A DNA stretch of 44,606 bases from an uncultured Oscillospiraceae bacterium (GTDB lineage: Bacteria > Bacillota > Clostridia > Oscillospirales > Acutalibacteraceae): the NCBI GenBank assembly GCA_900546265.1, contig URCA01000028.1, forward strand, positions 1 to 44,606, in the 5' to 3' direction. This document shows positions 32,853-41,160 of this stretch, in pieces. Position 1 is the stretch's first letter. Each line of letters begins with the position of its first letter. The translations under genes were made by a program, and so were the position numbers. The notes beneath the pieces are model-generated. The model was not told the DNA's origin, did no database searches, and saw only the letters and a list, made by a program, of their open reading frames with translations.

Positions 32853-34061
32853 TTGAAAAGGATTCAACGTTTCGTTACCCTTTTGGCAGTTCTCAGCATG
32901 GCTGTTTTCTGTATACCGGCCTTTGTAAACGCCGCAAGTTTTGAGATGCTCAAATACGACTTTGAGGATGACGTCAAACCCATCTGCGGCGCTGCTTTTG
33001 CGCTGAACGACACCGTGTCGTACAGCGGCGTAAAAGCCCTCAAGTTTGACCCGAATGCCGCTGACAACTGGGGCTTGCAGATCGAACCGGCGCTGACCGT
33101 CGGGGACGAATATACCTTTGCGGCAAAGATCAAGACGGTCAATTTTAAAAACAACGGTGCGGCATGGCAGTTCTGGGCTCAGCAGGCCGGCGCCGGCAAC
33201 AAGGAATTTGCCGATGGCAGCAACGACTGGACATGGTACACCATGACCTTTACGGCACAGGATATCGCCAACCACAAATTCGGTTTCTTCTCGTTTGGTT
33301 CGGGCACACCCGAAGGTCTTATCTATATCGATGACATCGCCCTCGGACTGGAGGCGGATGTGGCAGCGTTTATGACGGCAACAGATGCAGCGGCGACAGA
33401 GCCCGAACCTACGGACCCGGATGACGAATCTTCCTTTATGGCTTTTGATATGGAAGACGAAACCAAGCTGCCGCTGACTTCTTTTGATCGGGTGAGCACG
33501 GAAAGTTATAAAGGCCAGTATTCGTTGCTGTTTGATCCCGCGGCGAAACAGCACTGGGGACTGGAAATGCTGCCGAAAGTGGTGCCGGGAAAAACCTATA
33601 CGTTCGGTGCCATGCTCAAGACGGACGGTTATGCCGATAACGGACGCGAATGGATGCTTTGGGCACAGCAGCCGGCGGCGGGTAACGTCTACATTGAAGA
33701 CGGCACGAAGGACTGGACATGGTATTCCATGACGTTTACGGCAGAAGATATCAACAATCACAAATTCGGCATTTACGCTTTTGGACCTCAGCTTCTCGTT
33801 CCGGACGGTAAATTCTATGTGGACAATATCGTTTTCGGCCTGAAAGAGGATGTGGATGCCTATTATAAGGAACTGACGGGCGAAACGGTGCCAACCGGTT
33901 CTACCACCACCATCCCCACGAAACCGAATGCGACCACTGCCACCACCAAGGGCGATGCCTCTCCCACCACCGGAAGCGGTACGGTTCTGCCCATCGTCAT
34001 CGTGTCGTTTGTTTCCGGCGCTATTTTGGCCATGACCCGAAAAAGCCGGAAACACGGATAA
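32853..34061 (+). CDS. Surface protein with two CBM-like modules and possible SPTTG sorting signal
   Basis: A 402-residue protein: signal peptide (VTLLAVLSMAVFCIPAFVNA), two similar beta-sandwich modules (about 27-170 and 190-350). The copies share GLQIEPALTVGDEYTFAAKIKT / GLEMLPKVVPGKTYTFGAMLKT-type segments, WTWYTMTFTAQDI / WTWYSMTFTAEDI and YIDDIALGL / YVDNIVFGL. A Thr-rich linker leads to SPTTG, a hydrophobic helix and RKSRKHG, the layout of a cell-wall sorting signal; SPxTG-type motifs are used by clostridial class B sortases. The start is TTG at 32853, fixed by GGAGG at 32840-32844. Likely binds the same glycan as the upstream protein. Confidence 0.82.
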   Translation: MKRIQRFVTLLAVLSMAVFCIPAFVNAASFEMLKYDFEDDVKPICGAAFALNDTVSYSGVKALKFDPNAADNWGLQIEPALTVGDEYTFAAKIKTVNFKNNGAAWQFWAQQAGAGNKEFADGSNDWTWYTMTFTAQDIANHKFGFFSFGSGTPEGLIYIDDIALGLEADVAAFMTATDAAATEPEPTDPDDESSFMAFDMEDETKLPLTSFDRVSTESYKGQYSLLFDPAAKQHWGLEMLPKVVPGKTYTFGAMLKTDGYADNGREWMLWAQQPAAGNVYIEDGTKDWTWYSMTFTAEDINNHKFGIYAFGPQLLVPDGKFYVDNIVFGLKEDVDAYYKELTGETVPTGSTTTIPTKPNATTATTKGDASPTTGSGTVLPIVIVSFVSGAILAMTRKSRKHG

Positions 34062-34116
34062 AGGCAACAGCCCAGGCACGGTAAACTTTACTAAAGGTTT
34101 GATGTTAGGAAGAGAC

Positions 34117-34171
34117 CCCTTGCCCGCAGAAAGACAGGATACAGTGTGACCGGCCTTCCTGCCGGCAAGGG
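34117..34171 (+). other. Intercistronic hairpin with alternative pairing
   Basis: Arms 34117-34129 and 34159-34171 can form a 13-bp stem with one mismatch around a 29-base loop. Part of the right arm can instead pair locally, CCGGC (34150-34154) with GCCGG (34161-34165). No T run follows, so it is more likely an mRNA stability, processing or attenuation element before the binding-protein gene than a terminator. Confidence 0.5.
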
Positions 34172-34220
34172 CCTGTTCCGCTATTCGCTATAAAATCGAT
34201 AAGGAAAGGTTGAGGCAGTA

Positions 34221-35522
34221 ATGCTGAAAAAACGTCTGTTTTCCATTGCTTGCGCCATCACCATTGCCACAGCTATGTGCGCGGTCACCGGTTGCGGAAG
34301 TTCCCAGTCCAGTGGTGCTTCCCAACAAGGTGCCGGAAAGGTCGACTACAGTGCTTTGCCAAAAATTGACATGTCGGACAAAAAGATCGTTCTGCTGACT
34401 CAGTCGGAAGAAAAAGCCACAACATATAAAGAGCATTATGGCGGTGAAGTGGAATCCATTTTGGTTTCGGATAAAGAAATTTTCACCCGGTTTATGACCA
34501 TGGTTATGTCGGAAGAGCGTGTCGATGTGTTCTGGAACTATCTCAAGCCGGCACTGGCAACGCAGGGGTATCTTAAAAACCTGGATGAGTATATCGATTT
34601 TAACCAGCCGCTTTGGGCGGATGTCAAGGATATCAATAATTTGTTACAGGATAAAGAGGGAAAGCATTATTGTGCCATCCCCGGCGTACAGCGCAACATG
34701 TGTTTGTGGTATAACACCGAAATTTTCGAAGAGTATGGACTGGACACGCCGGAGAGCTATGTCAAGGCGGGAACCTGGGACTGGAACGTTCTCCGCGATA
34801 TGGCGATAAAACTGACAACGGCTCCCGGGAGCGACGGAAAAAGCTCGCTTTACGGCATGTGCGTGGACGAGGTCGACGCTTTCCTGTATTCCTGCGGAAA
34901 ACATATCATTTCGTTTAACGGCGACGGAACGGCGACCAACAACATCATGAGTGAAGAAATCGCACGCGCCGTTAAATTTGCTACCGACTTAAACGTCGTG
35001 GATAAAGTGCTGTATACCAACAATGACGGCAGAGAAATGTTTAAACAGGGTAAAGTTGCCATGATTTCCGGCGGCGTGTGGTACCGTACGCTCTGGCCGG
35101 ATATGATGAGAAGTGGAGCAGCCATGTTTGTTCCGTTCCCGAAAGATCCGAACGCCGATCAATATTATGTACAGCAGCAGTCCGACGGCTATATGATCCC
35201 CTCGACGGCGCAGAACGTTGCCGGCGCCTGCGCGTTTATTGCCACCAAGCGTTTTGATTTTATGGATACTTCCAAAAAGGAACGCACCTTGGCGGAAATG
35301 AAAGAAGCCTACGGCTGGAACGAAAAGCATCAGGAGATGTTTGAAAAATATTGCGGTTCCAAAGACAAAGTTGGCGTGCCGATCTCCTATATCCCGTTTG
35401 AAACAGGCGAATATTACGGCGATCTGTTTGCGCGTCCGTCTTTAGGCGAACCCTGGTCGACGATCGCCGCCGAAATAGCGCCGAAAATCGATGAAAAAAT
35501 AGCCATCGCCTACGAAAAATAA
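34221..35522 (+). CDS. ABC sugar transporter lipoprotein binding protein (second importer)
   Basis: A 433-residue type 1 solute-binding lipoprotein of standard size. The lipobox is VTGC with the lipidated Cys at about residue 25, followed by a Ser/Gln/Gly-rich spacer. The mature part has the family pattern: VDVFWNYLKPALATQGYLKNLDEYI, CLWYNTEIFEEYGLDTPESY, GTWDWNVLRDMAIKLTT and FKQGKVAMISGGVWY. It should deliver a sugar to the second permease pair (29902-31834). A 158-bp gap with a hairpin separates it from the CBM-like gene. GAGG stands about 7 bases before the ATG. Confidence 0.92.
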   Translation: MLKKRLFSIACAITIATAMCAVTGCGSSQSSGASQQGAGKVDYSALPKIDMSDKKIVLLTQSEEKATTYKEHYGGEVESILVSDKEIFTRFMTMVMSEERVDVFWNYLKPALATQGYLKNLDEYIDFNQPLWADVKDINNLLQDKEGKHYCAIPGVQRNMCLWYNTEIFEEYGLDTPESYVKAGTWDWNVLRDMAIKLTTAPGSDGKSSLYGMCVDEVDAFLYSCGKHIISFNGDGTATNNIMSEEIARAVKFATDLNVVDKVLYTNNDGREMFKQGKVAMISGGVWYRTLWPDMMRSGAAMFVPFPKDPNADQYYVQQQSDGYMIPSTAQNVAGACAFIATKRFDFMDTSKKERTLAEMKEAYGWNEKHQEMFEKYCGSKDKVGVPISYIPFETGEYYGDLFARPSLGEPWSTIAAEIAPKIDEKIAIAYEK

Positions 35523-35560
35523 ATCGGGTATTGGATTCGTCTGCTGGTCCTGTGCTGTTG

Positions 35561-35603
35561 TTCCCCCGCTGAAATGGTACCAAACAGGAATGCAGCGGGG
35601 GAA
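35561..35603 (+). other. Intercistronic hairpin before the GH106-like gene
   Basis: An 11-bp stem (35561-35571 with 35593-35603) including CCCCCGCTG/CAGCGGGGG around a 21-base loop. It lies between the binding-protein gene and the glycosidase gene, with no strong T tract, and may stabilise the upstream message. Confidence 0.55.
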
Positions 35604-35632
35604 TAACAATTGTATTCTTGGAGGAGCTCAGG

Positions 35633-37687
35633 ATGTCGCAGCAAACGCTCGGATGGAAACCCTTACAGATTATCCATCACTATTTCCCTCGTGATGAGAA
35701 AAAAATGGAAGCCTTTATCGATGCAAACCCGGGAGACGGTTTTGTTGTCAATGTCAAAGAGCCCTGGAACGATCCAAACGATCATGCGGGCTATGACACC
35801 TATCTGCGGCAGCCGGAGGAGTGGAAAACCTTAGATGCCTTTATCCGCCTTTGCTCTCGGAAAGGAAAACGCATCTGGATCTATGATGAACCGGGATTTC
35901 CAAGCGGTGCAGCGGGACGGCGGGTCGTGGAAACCAATCCATCCTATGCGGTAAGCTGTCTGGCCTGTAAAAGCGCGGAAACAACCGGAGGAACGGGTGA
36001 AATGCTGCTGCCGGAGGGGGATACGCTGCTGGCAGCGGCTATCCCCATGGCGCAGGACGGTACTCTGACAGAGTCCGAGATGCGGCTGCTTTCGCCGCAG
36101 AACGGCCGCCTGTGCTGGACACTGCCGGAGGGAAACTATCGGATAGCGGCGATTATACATAAACCGTGCCAATGGATAACCGGCGCGGGAGTACCGTATA
36201 TCGATGTGCTGAATCCGCAAGCTGTGCGGACATTTATCCAGTGTACCCATGAAAGCTACCGGCAGAATCTGAGTGCGGAGGCTTTTCGCCATATCGAAGC
36301 TTTTTTCAGCGACGAACCAGGACTGCCCGTTTACGGATGCAGCATGATATTCAACGAGCCGGATCCCGTTGTTCCGTGGACGGAAGGGCTGGAAGCCGAT
36401 TTTTTGAACGGCTGCGGCTATCCCCTGCGTCCCCGCCTGGCAAGCTTGTTTTTTGACACCGATTCGGGAGGACAAGTACGCCGCGATTTCTGGAGGCTGG
36501 TATCTGCACGGCTGGAGGAATCCTATTTCGGTCAGATAGCGGACTGGTGTACCCGTTATGATATTTGTCTGACAGGACACCTGTACGGAGAAGAAACCTT
36601 ATCGATGCAGATCGGGCTGAACGGGGATCTGTTCGGGCTTCAGAGGCGTATGACACTTCCCGGTGTGGATCGGCTGTACTGCACCAATCCCACGGGTATA
36701 TTGCCGGAAAAGACGGCAGCCTCCGCCGCCGATCTGATGGGGTACCGCCGCGTCATGAGCGAATCCAGCGCCTGCTTTGAATCTTCCTACTGGCATACTC
36801 CGCATGACACTTCCGATATGCTCCATGCCTGCCTGTATCAGATGATCCTGGGCATCAATGTGATCGCCTCGTATTTTTCACCCGGTGAGTACCCGTCTGC
36901 CAAGTTTTGCGAGGCTTATGAAACCATTGGCCGCGTGGGAAGCATAATGGATGGTTATCATCAGGCGCCGGTGCTGTTCCTTTTGCCCATGGAAGGCGCA
37001 TGGGAACGGTATCGCCCTGTGAACCAAAAATACTGGTCGATGGAGCCGGAATCATATTCGCCCAAGCAGCCGTATGCCATGCAGCGGCTGGAGCAGTATA
37101 TGGATGCGGTGATGACCAGGCTGCTGGATAGCCGCTTGGATTTTGACCTGATCGACGACAGAGGACTGCAAACCTGTCGAGTGATAAACGGTCGGATACA
37201 GGCATCATACGAAGATTTTGATTTGCTTGTGCTTTTTGATACCGGCGATTTTCTGCCGGAAACCCTTGCCGCCCTGCAGCGGCTGGCGCAGGCAGGCGGC
37301 CGCATGCTTTGTATACGGGAAGGAGAGACCCTTTCACAGGAGATCCGCCTTCTGGCGGAACAGTATGCAGACCGGGTATGCGTTGCTGCACCGGAAGATG
37401 CTGTGAAAGCGGCGTCTGCCCTTTGCCTGCCCGTTTTAAAAATCAAAGAAGAAGCCCCCTTCCTTTGGGTACGGCGTTGCCGCCGGGAGAGCGAGGATGT
37501 TTGTTTGCTGCATTGCCGCGACGGACAGCAGCATACGGTCACCGTTTTGCCCGAGCCGGGACAGACCGTTTTCGTCTATGATCCGGCAAGCGGGAGCGAA
37601 GAACCTGCCAGGATACAGGATACGGGTTTTTCGTTGGAGATCCCCGCAAAACAATGCCGGATTCTCCGCCTTACAGCAAAAGAATAA
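35633..37687 (+). CDS. Cytoplasmic glycoside hydrolase, GH106-like
   Basis: A 684-residue protein without signal peptide. The segment IWIYDEPGFPSGAAGRRV (about 81-98) matches the YDExxxPSGxxG motif of GH106-type alpha-L-rhamnosidases and relatives; AFFSDEPGLPVYG (about 223-235) contains the Glu expected in a second active-site loop. A TIM-barrel pattern continues (TGHLYGEETLSMQ, ...MSESSACFES...), then an alpha/beta domain (FDLLVLFDTGDFLPE, AGGRMLCIREGE) and a C-terminal beta domain. GH106 enzymes are usually over 900 residues, so this is a short relative and specificity is open. ATG at 35633 is set by GGAGGAG about 8 bases upstream. It probably trims glycans after import. Confidence 0.72.
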   Translation: MSQQTLGWKPLQIIHHYFPRDEKKMEAFIDANPGDGFVVNVKEPWNDPNDHAGYDTYLRQPEEWKTLDAFIRLCSRKGKRIWIYDEPGFPSGAAGRRVVETNPSYAVSCLACKSAETTGGTGEMLLPEGDTLLAAAIPMAQDGTLTESEMRLLSPQNGRLCWTLPEGNYRIAAIIHKPCQWITGAGVPYIDVLNPQAVRTFIQCTHESYRQNLSAEAFRHIEAFFSDEPGLPVYGCSMIFNEPDPVVPWTEGLEADFLNGCGYPLRPRLASLFFDTDSGGQVRRDFWRLVSARLEESYFGQIADWCTRYDICLTGHLYGEETLSMQIGLNGDLFGLQRRMTLPGVDRLYCTNPTGILPEKTAASAADLMGYRRVMSESSACFESSYWHTPHDTSDMLHACLYQMILGINVIASYFSPGEYPSAKFCEAYETIGRVGSIMDGYHQAPVLFLLPMEGAWERYRPVNQKYWSMEPESYSPKQPYAMQRLEQYMDAVMTRLLDSRLDFDLIDDRGLQTCRVINGRIQASYEDFDLLVLFDTGDFLPETLAALQRLAQAGGRMLCIREGETLSQEIRLLAEQYADRVCVAAPEDAVKAASALCLPVLKIKEEAPFLWVRRCRRESEDVCLLHCRDGQQHTVTVLPEPGQTVFVYDPASGSEEPARIQDTGFSLEIPAKQCRILRLTAKE

Positions 37688-37703
37688 CAGGTGAAGTACG
37701 AGG

Positions 37704-37843
37704 ATGAATTTCAGCATAGGCATCATGGCGGGCTCCCTGCGCCTGCCTTTTCGGGAAAGCCTTGCAAAGGAGCCGGCGTGAATCTGGAGCCGGCTAACCT
37801 GGTCGTGGTTACGGGCGATGATCCGGTGAACGCGGAATACGGA
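37704..37843 (+). pseudogene. Remnant of a sugar phosphate isomerase/epimerase gene
   Basis: An ATG with AGGTGA upstream opens MNFSIGIMAGSLRLPFRESL, the normal N-terminus of IolE-like isomerases, but the frame stops at codon 26. Overlapping it in another frame, from about 37769, comes KGAGVNLEPANLVVVTGDDP, which is the conserved GVNLDPANL..TGDDPV segment of the same family, normally some 170 residues further on. The rest is missing and the URO-D gene's ribosome site follows. An internal deletion plus a 3' deletion explain this. Not functional. Confidence 0.78.
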
Positions 37844-37856
37844 GGAGGACAACCAC

Positions 37857-39011
37857 ATGGAACCCGATTTTAAAAAGCATAATCAAGAGGTGAAACAGGT
37901 ATGGGACACCTATTATGCCGGCAAACCTTATCGCATCCCGATGGTCATCGGCATCAACCCTCGCTATATGTTATTGGATTCACGCCTGAACCCCCAAGGC
38001 ATCACGTTTCAGCAATACTTTGAAGATCCCGAGACCATGTTTCGGATTCAGCTGGAGTTTCGGGATTTTGTGCGGCATCATGTGTTTGCCGATCATGAAA
38101 TGGGCATCCCGGAAAACGGTTGGGAGATCTATGTGGATTTTCAAAACAATTACGAAAGCGCCTGGTTTGGCTGTCCGATCGTGTACAAAGAAGATAATTG
38201 CCCGGTTTGTCCGGCTATATTGGATAATCAACATAAGCATATGCTGTTCGAAAAGGGTATGCCGGATCCGTTTTCGGGAATTATGGGAACCGTTCGGGAG
38301 TATACGGAACTATTTAATGAAAAAAGGCAAAAGGGATTTACCTATAAAGGCGCCCCTCTGGCGCCGGCATCTCCGAACATCATGTGTACAGACGGTCCGT
38401 TTACCTTAGCGTGTAATTTGCGGGGTGTCGATGATTTCTGCGTGGATATGTATGAAGATCCCGATTATGCCCATCAGCTTCTTGCGTATATTACGGCGGC
38501 GACGATTGAACGGCTGAAAGCGTGGCGGCGGTATTTGCGGCAAGATGAGATACAGCCCTCCTTCTTTTTCGCCGATGACAGTGTGGCTCTTCTTTCTGCG
38601 GATATGTACCGGGAATGGATCTATCCCTATCATAAACAGCTGATAGACGCTCTGAGCACCGACGACGCACGCAACGGCATCCATTTATGCGGGGACGCCT
38701 CCCGTCACTTCCGTTTTCTTAAAGAACATTTGAACATCACGACGTTTGATACGGGATATCCCCTTGATCACCGAAAAGTTCTGCTCGAACTGGGACCGGA
38801 TGTCTGCATTCAGGGAGGTCCCAGTACCAGTTTGCTGCTGACCGGCAGCAAGGAAGACGTGGTCAGGGAAACCGGGCGTATCCTTTCTTCCGTTAAGGAT
38901 GTAAGCCATCGGTTTATCCTGCGGGATGCCAATAACCTTTCTCCCCGCACACCTCTCGAAAACATCCGTGCCATGTATGAAACGGTGAGGACGCAGGGGG
39001 TTTATCTGTAA
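37857..39011 (+). CDS. Uroporphyrinogen decarboxylase (URO-D) family protein
   Basis: A 384-residue protein of the URO-D/methyltransferase superfamily (URO-D, MtaA, CmuA C-terminus). GIHLCGDASRHFRFLKE (about 274-290) carries the His-x-Cys zinc motif seen in methyltransferase members, DTGYPLDHRKVLLELGPDVCIQGGPSTSLLL (split by short loops, about 299-330) is the typical late barrel part, and FADDSVALLSADMYREWIYPYHKQ (about 238-261) the middle. It is not a haem-pathway enzyme by context: it sits in a sugar locus, next to an isomerase remnant. Family members in such loci are frequent but not characterised to my knowledge. GGAGGAGG precedes the ATG by 8 bases. Confidence 0.85.
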   Translation: MEPDFKKHNQEVKQVWDTYYAGKPYRIPMVIGINPRYMLLDSRLNPQGITFQQYFEDPETMFRIQLEFRDFVRHHVFADHEMGIPENGWEIYVDFQNNYESAWFGCPIVYKEDNCPVCPAILDNQHKHMLFEKGMPDPFSGIMGTVREYTELFNEKRQKGFTYKGAPLAPASPNIMCTDGPFTLACNLRGVDDFCVDMYEDPDYAHQLLAYITAATIERLKAWRRYLRQDEIQPSFFFADDSVALLSADMYREWIYPYHKQLIDALSTDDARNGIHLCGDASRHFRFLKEHLNITTFDTGYPLDHRKVLLELGPDVCIQGGPSTSLLLTGSKEDVVRETGRILSSVKDVSHRFILRDANNLSPRTPLENIRAMYETVRTQGVYL

Positions 39012-39029
39012 GTGGAAAGGATTTTTTGT

Positions 39030-40733
39030 ATGAAAAAATTGTTGGGAAGAGCGCTCTGCGCTGTTGTTTGCGGAGGGATATTGGCTATAGCAGGCAATGC
39101 AGGTCCGGTTATCCCGGTATCGGCTGCGGAAGGTAAGGTTTGCAATGTCAATGACTACAAGGGCAGTGGCTCCGTTGCGATACAAAACGCCATCAACGCC
39201 TGCCCCGAAGGTGGGACGGTGTATATCCCCGCAGGAACCTATCGCATGGTGACGACCGTTACGCTGAAATCGAATATCACGCTTAAAGGCGACGGAGATA
39301 AAACCATACTCGAAGTGAATTCCCTGCTTTCCACCGGCGCCAATATGATGAAAAGCTCTGACCCGCCCGTTGGGTTGAACAACTATGGGGACGAAAACAT
39401 CACCCTGCGGGACATCACCTTCACAGGAAAGAGAGCATCCGGACGAACCGGGTCGCTTCTGGGGCTGACAAAAGCGCAGAATGTTACCATTGTCAACTGC
39501 ACGTTCAAGGAGAATCCGGGCATCACTTTAGGGCTCGGCGGCTGCAAGAATGTTTTGGTCAAGGACTGCATATTTGAAGACAACGGGCTGACCAAACCAT
39601 CCAAGATTTCCTCCCCCGCCCTTTGGGTAGACAGAACGATGGGCACTCCTGCCATCAACATAACGGTGGAAGACAGCATTTTCAGAAACAATAACTGGTC
39701 GGGCTGCTATTTTATGCCGCAGGGTGGAAAAATTGCCCGCTGTACCTTCATTAACAACGGCGAAAGCTCGATCTATACCAATCAATACGGTTCGGATATC
39801 CAATACATCGACAATTACATCGACGGCGCACGCAGCTCCAACATTTCCGCTAGCGGACTTGAAACCTGCGCGAGCAATGTACTGATTGAGGGGAATTTGA
39901 TCAAAAACAGCGGGAATGAGGGGATTTCCTTAACCAACCAGAAAAATGTCATCGTTCGCAACAACATGATCCTTAATAACGGGCAGGAAAAAGAAAAATT
40001 TGCCAATGCCGCCGGTATTATGATTTACTCGCTGGGGCTTGTCGAAAATTACTACGTCCCGCAGGATATTACCATTACCGGGAATATAATCGCCAATCGT
40101 CCGGGAATGGAAGCAACACAAGGTGCGGGCGTGGCATTATGGCGGCATTCCGCCGGCGAGCCCGTTGAGAGACTTACCATTTCAAACAATATCTTCGGTG
40201 AGTTCCCCTATGGTACCGTGCGGTTCATCGGCGATAAAAGTATGATTATCGGTTCCGGCTATTCGTTTAAGGGCAATAAAGAGTCGCAGACCGTCACCAT
40301 GAAAACTGAAGAGGATTTTGTGAAGGCGCTCAACGAACGTATCCGCAAAGCCAGAGAGACCGCCACGACTGCGAAGCCCGGCCCATCCACCACAGGAGCC
40401 GGTACGACCATGCCCGGCAAAACCCAACCCCCCGTAGGCAGTTCCCCTGCCGCCGCAGGCAGCTCCTCTGTGCCGACAGGCAGCACGGCGGTTTCTTCCG
40501 GCAGTGCCGGTACGCCGGATTCTTCGGGAACGATAGCCGCAGGCAGTACGGCGGGATACTCGGATACCTCGGCAAATTCTGTGCCGGCCGATGTGGCGCC
40601 CGAAAAAGGCATGAAACCGTGGATTATTACGTTACTGATTCTGCTTTGCGGCGGCGCTATCGGCACCGGGGCGGTTTTCATTGTCAAAAAACGCAAAAAT
40701 ACCCCTGAACCTACCGACCAACAAGAGCCCTAA
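39030..40733 (+). CDS. Surface-anchored right-handed beta-helix protein (pectate-lyase-like fold)
   Basis: A 567-residue protein: signal peptide (LLGRALCAVVCGGILAIAGNA), then a beta-helix (about 40-435). It begins SVAIQNAINACPEGGTVYIPAGTYR, the standard start of pectate-lyase-3/GH28-like helices, and continues with regular turns such as NVTIVNCTFKENPGI, NVLVKDCIFEDNG and NVIVRNNMILNNG. A Ser/Gly/Thr/Pro linker (about 450-525) leads to a membrane helix (PWIITLLILLCGGAIGTGAVFIV) and tail KKRKNTPEP. The catalytic type (lyase, hydrolase, epimerase or only binding) is not readable. GGAAAGG lies 9 bases before the ATG; it follows the URO-D stop by 18 bp and is last in the locus. Confidence 0.85.
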   Translation: MKKLLGRALCAVVCGGILAIAGNAGPVIPVSAAEGKVCNVNDYKGSGSVAIQNAINACPEGGTVYIPAGTYRMVTTVTLKSNITLKGDGDKTILEVNSLLSTGANMMKSSDPPVGLNNYGDENITLRDITFTGKRASGRTGSLLGLTKAQNVTIVNCTFKENPGITLGLGGCKNVLVKDCIFEDNGLTKPSKISSPALWVDRTMGTPAINITVEDSIFRNNNWSGCYFMPQGGKIARCTFINNGESSIYTNQYGSDIQYIDNYIDGARSSNISASGLETCASNVLIEGNLIKNSGNEGISLTNQKNVIVRNNMILNNGQEKEKFANAAGIMIYSLGLVENYYVPQDITITGNIIANRPGMEATQGAGVALWRHSAGEPVERLTISNNIFGEFPYGTVRFIGDKSMIIGSGYSFKGNKESQTVTMKTEEDFVKALNERIRKARETATTAKPGPSTTGAGTTMPGKTQPPVGSSPAAAGSSSVPTGSTAVSSGSAGTPDSSGTIAAGSTAGYSDTSANSVPADVAPEKGMKPWIITLLILLCGGAIGTGAVFIVKKRKNTPEPTDQQEP

Positions 40734-40812
40734 ATGCAGGCATATTCTGCCGCTTTCGGCAGTAAGAACCCGATCAACAAACGGTGCGGAGGATACTACC
40801 GCCGGCATTTAA

Positions 40813-40848
40813 AAGCGGGGAGTCACAGGACTCCCCGCTTTATTTGTT
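40813..40848 (+). terminator. Terminator at the end of the carbohydrate locus
   Basis: A perfect 12-bp stem (40813-40824 with 40829-40840) with ACAG loop, followed by TATTTGTT. A smaller hairpin CTGCCG/CGGCAG lies at about 40748-40763. Confidence 0.85.
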
Positions 40849-40987
40849 ACTTTAGTAAGTAAGGTCCATCGCGAAGCGAAGGGCTCTACAAAAAACGTCC
40901 GCTAAGCGGTGGGATTAGGGGCTTAAGGAAGAGCATCACCTTTCCTGGTATAATGACGAGTGTTCAACCCCAAGTATCGAAGAAAGA

Positions 40988-41016
40988 TTGATAAACAGAC
41001 CATACTAGTGTATAAT
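40988..41016 (+). promoter_or_regulatory. Near-consensus promoter before the gene stump
   Basis: TTGATA (40988-40993), 17-bp spacer, TATAAT (41011-41016). A second TATAAT with TGG extension lies upstream at 40946-40954. Strong promoters now serve only a 13-codon stump. Confidence 0.72.
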
Positions 41017-41053
41017 GGACTCATAAGAGAGTTTCTCATGAGAAAGTTATGAT

Positions 41054-41092
41054 ATGTTTTATGGTCGCGAGCATGAACTGACTACGATGAAT
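41054..41092 (+). pseudogene. 5' stump of an AAA-type ATPase gene
   Basis: An ATG opens MFYGREHELTTMN, the usual first residues (MFxGRExEL) of archaeal-type ATP-binding proteins of about 450 residues. Similarity ends after 13 codons, directly before a terminator-like palindrome. The gene body seems deleted while promoter and start remain. The match is short, so chance cannot be excluded. Confidence 0.45.
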
Positions 41093-41094
41093 AT

Positions 41095-41134
41095 AAAACG
41101 AGCCGAAAAGGGATATCCCTTTTCAGCTCGTTTT
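41095..41134 (+). terminator. Long palindrome, probable terminator of the deleted gene
   Basis: A 40-bp near-perfect palindrome centred on GGGATATCCC with one mismatch; it starts with AAAA and ends with TTTT, so it can terminate transcription in both directions. Confidence 0.65.
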
Positions 41135-41160
41135 GCAGTTTTATACGATTGCGTTGGAAC

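Noticed and set aside
37857..39011. Haem biosynthesis HemE
   Set aside because: The sequence is a diverged URO-D relative with a methyltransferase-type zinc motif, and no haem genes are near.
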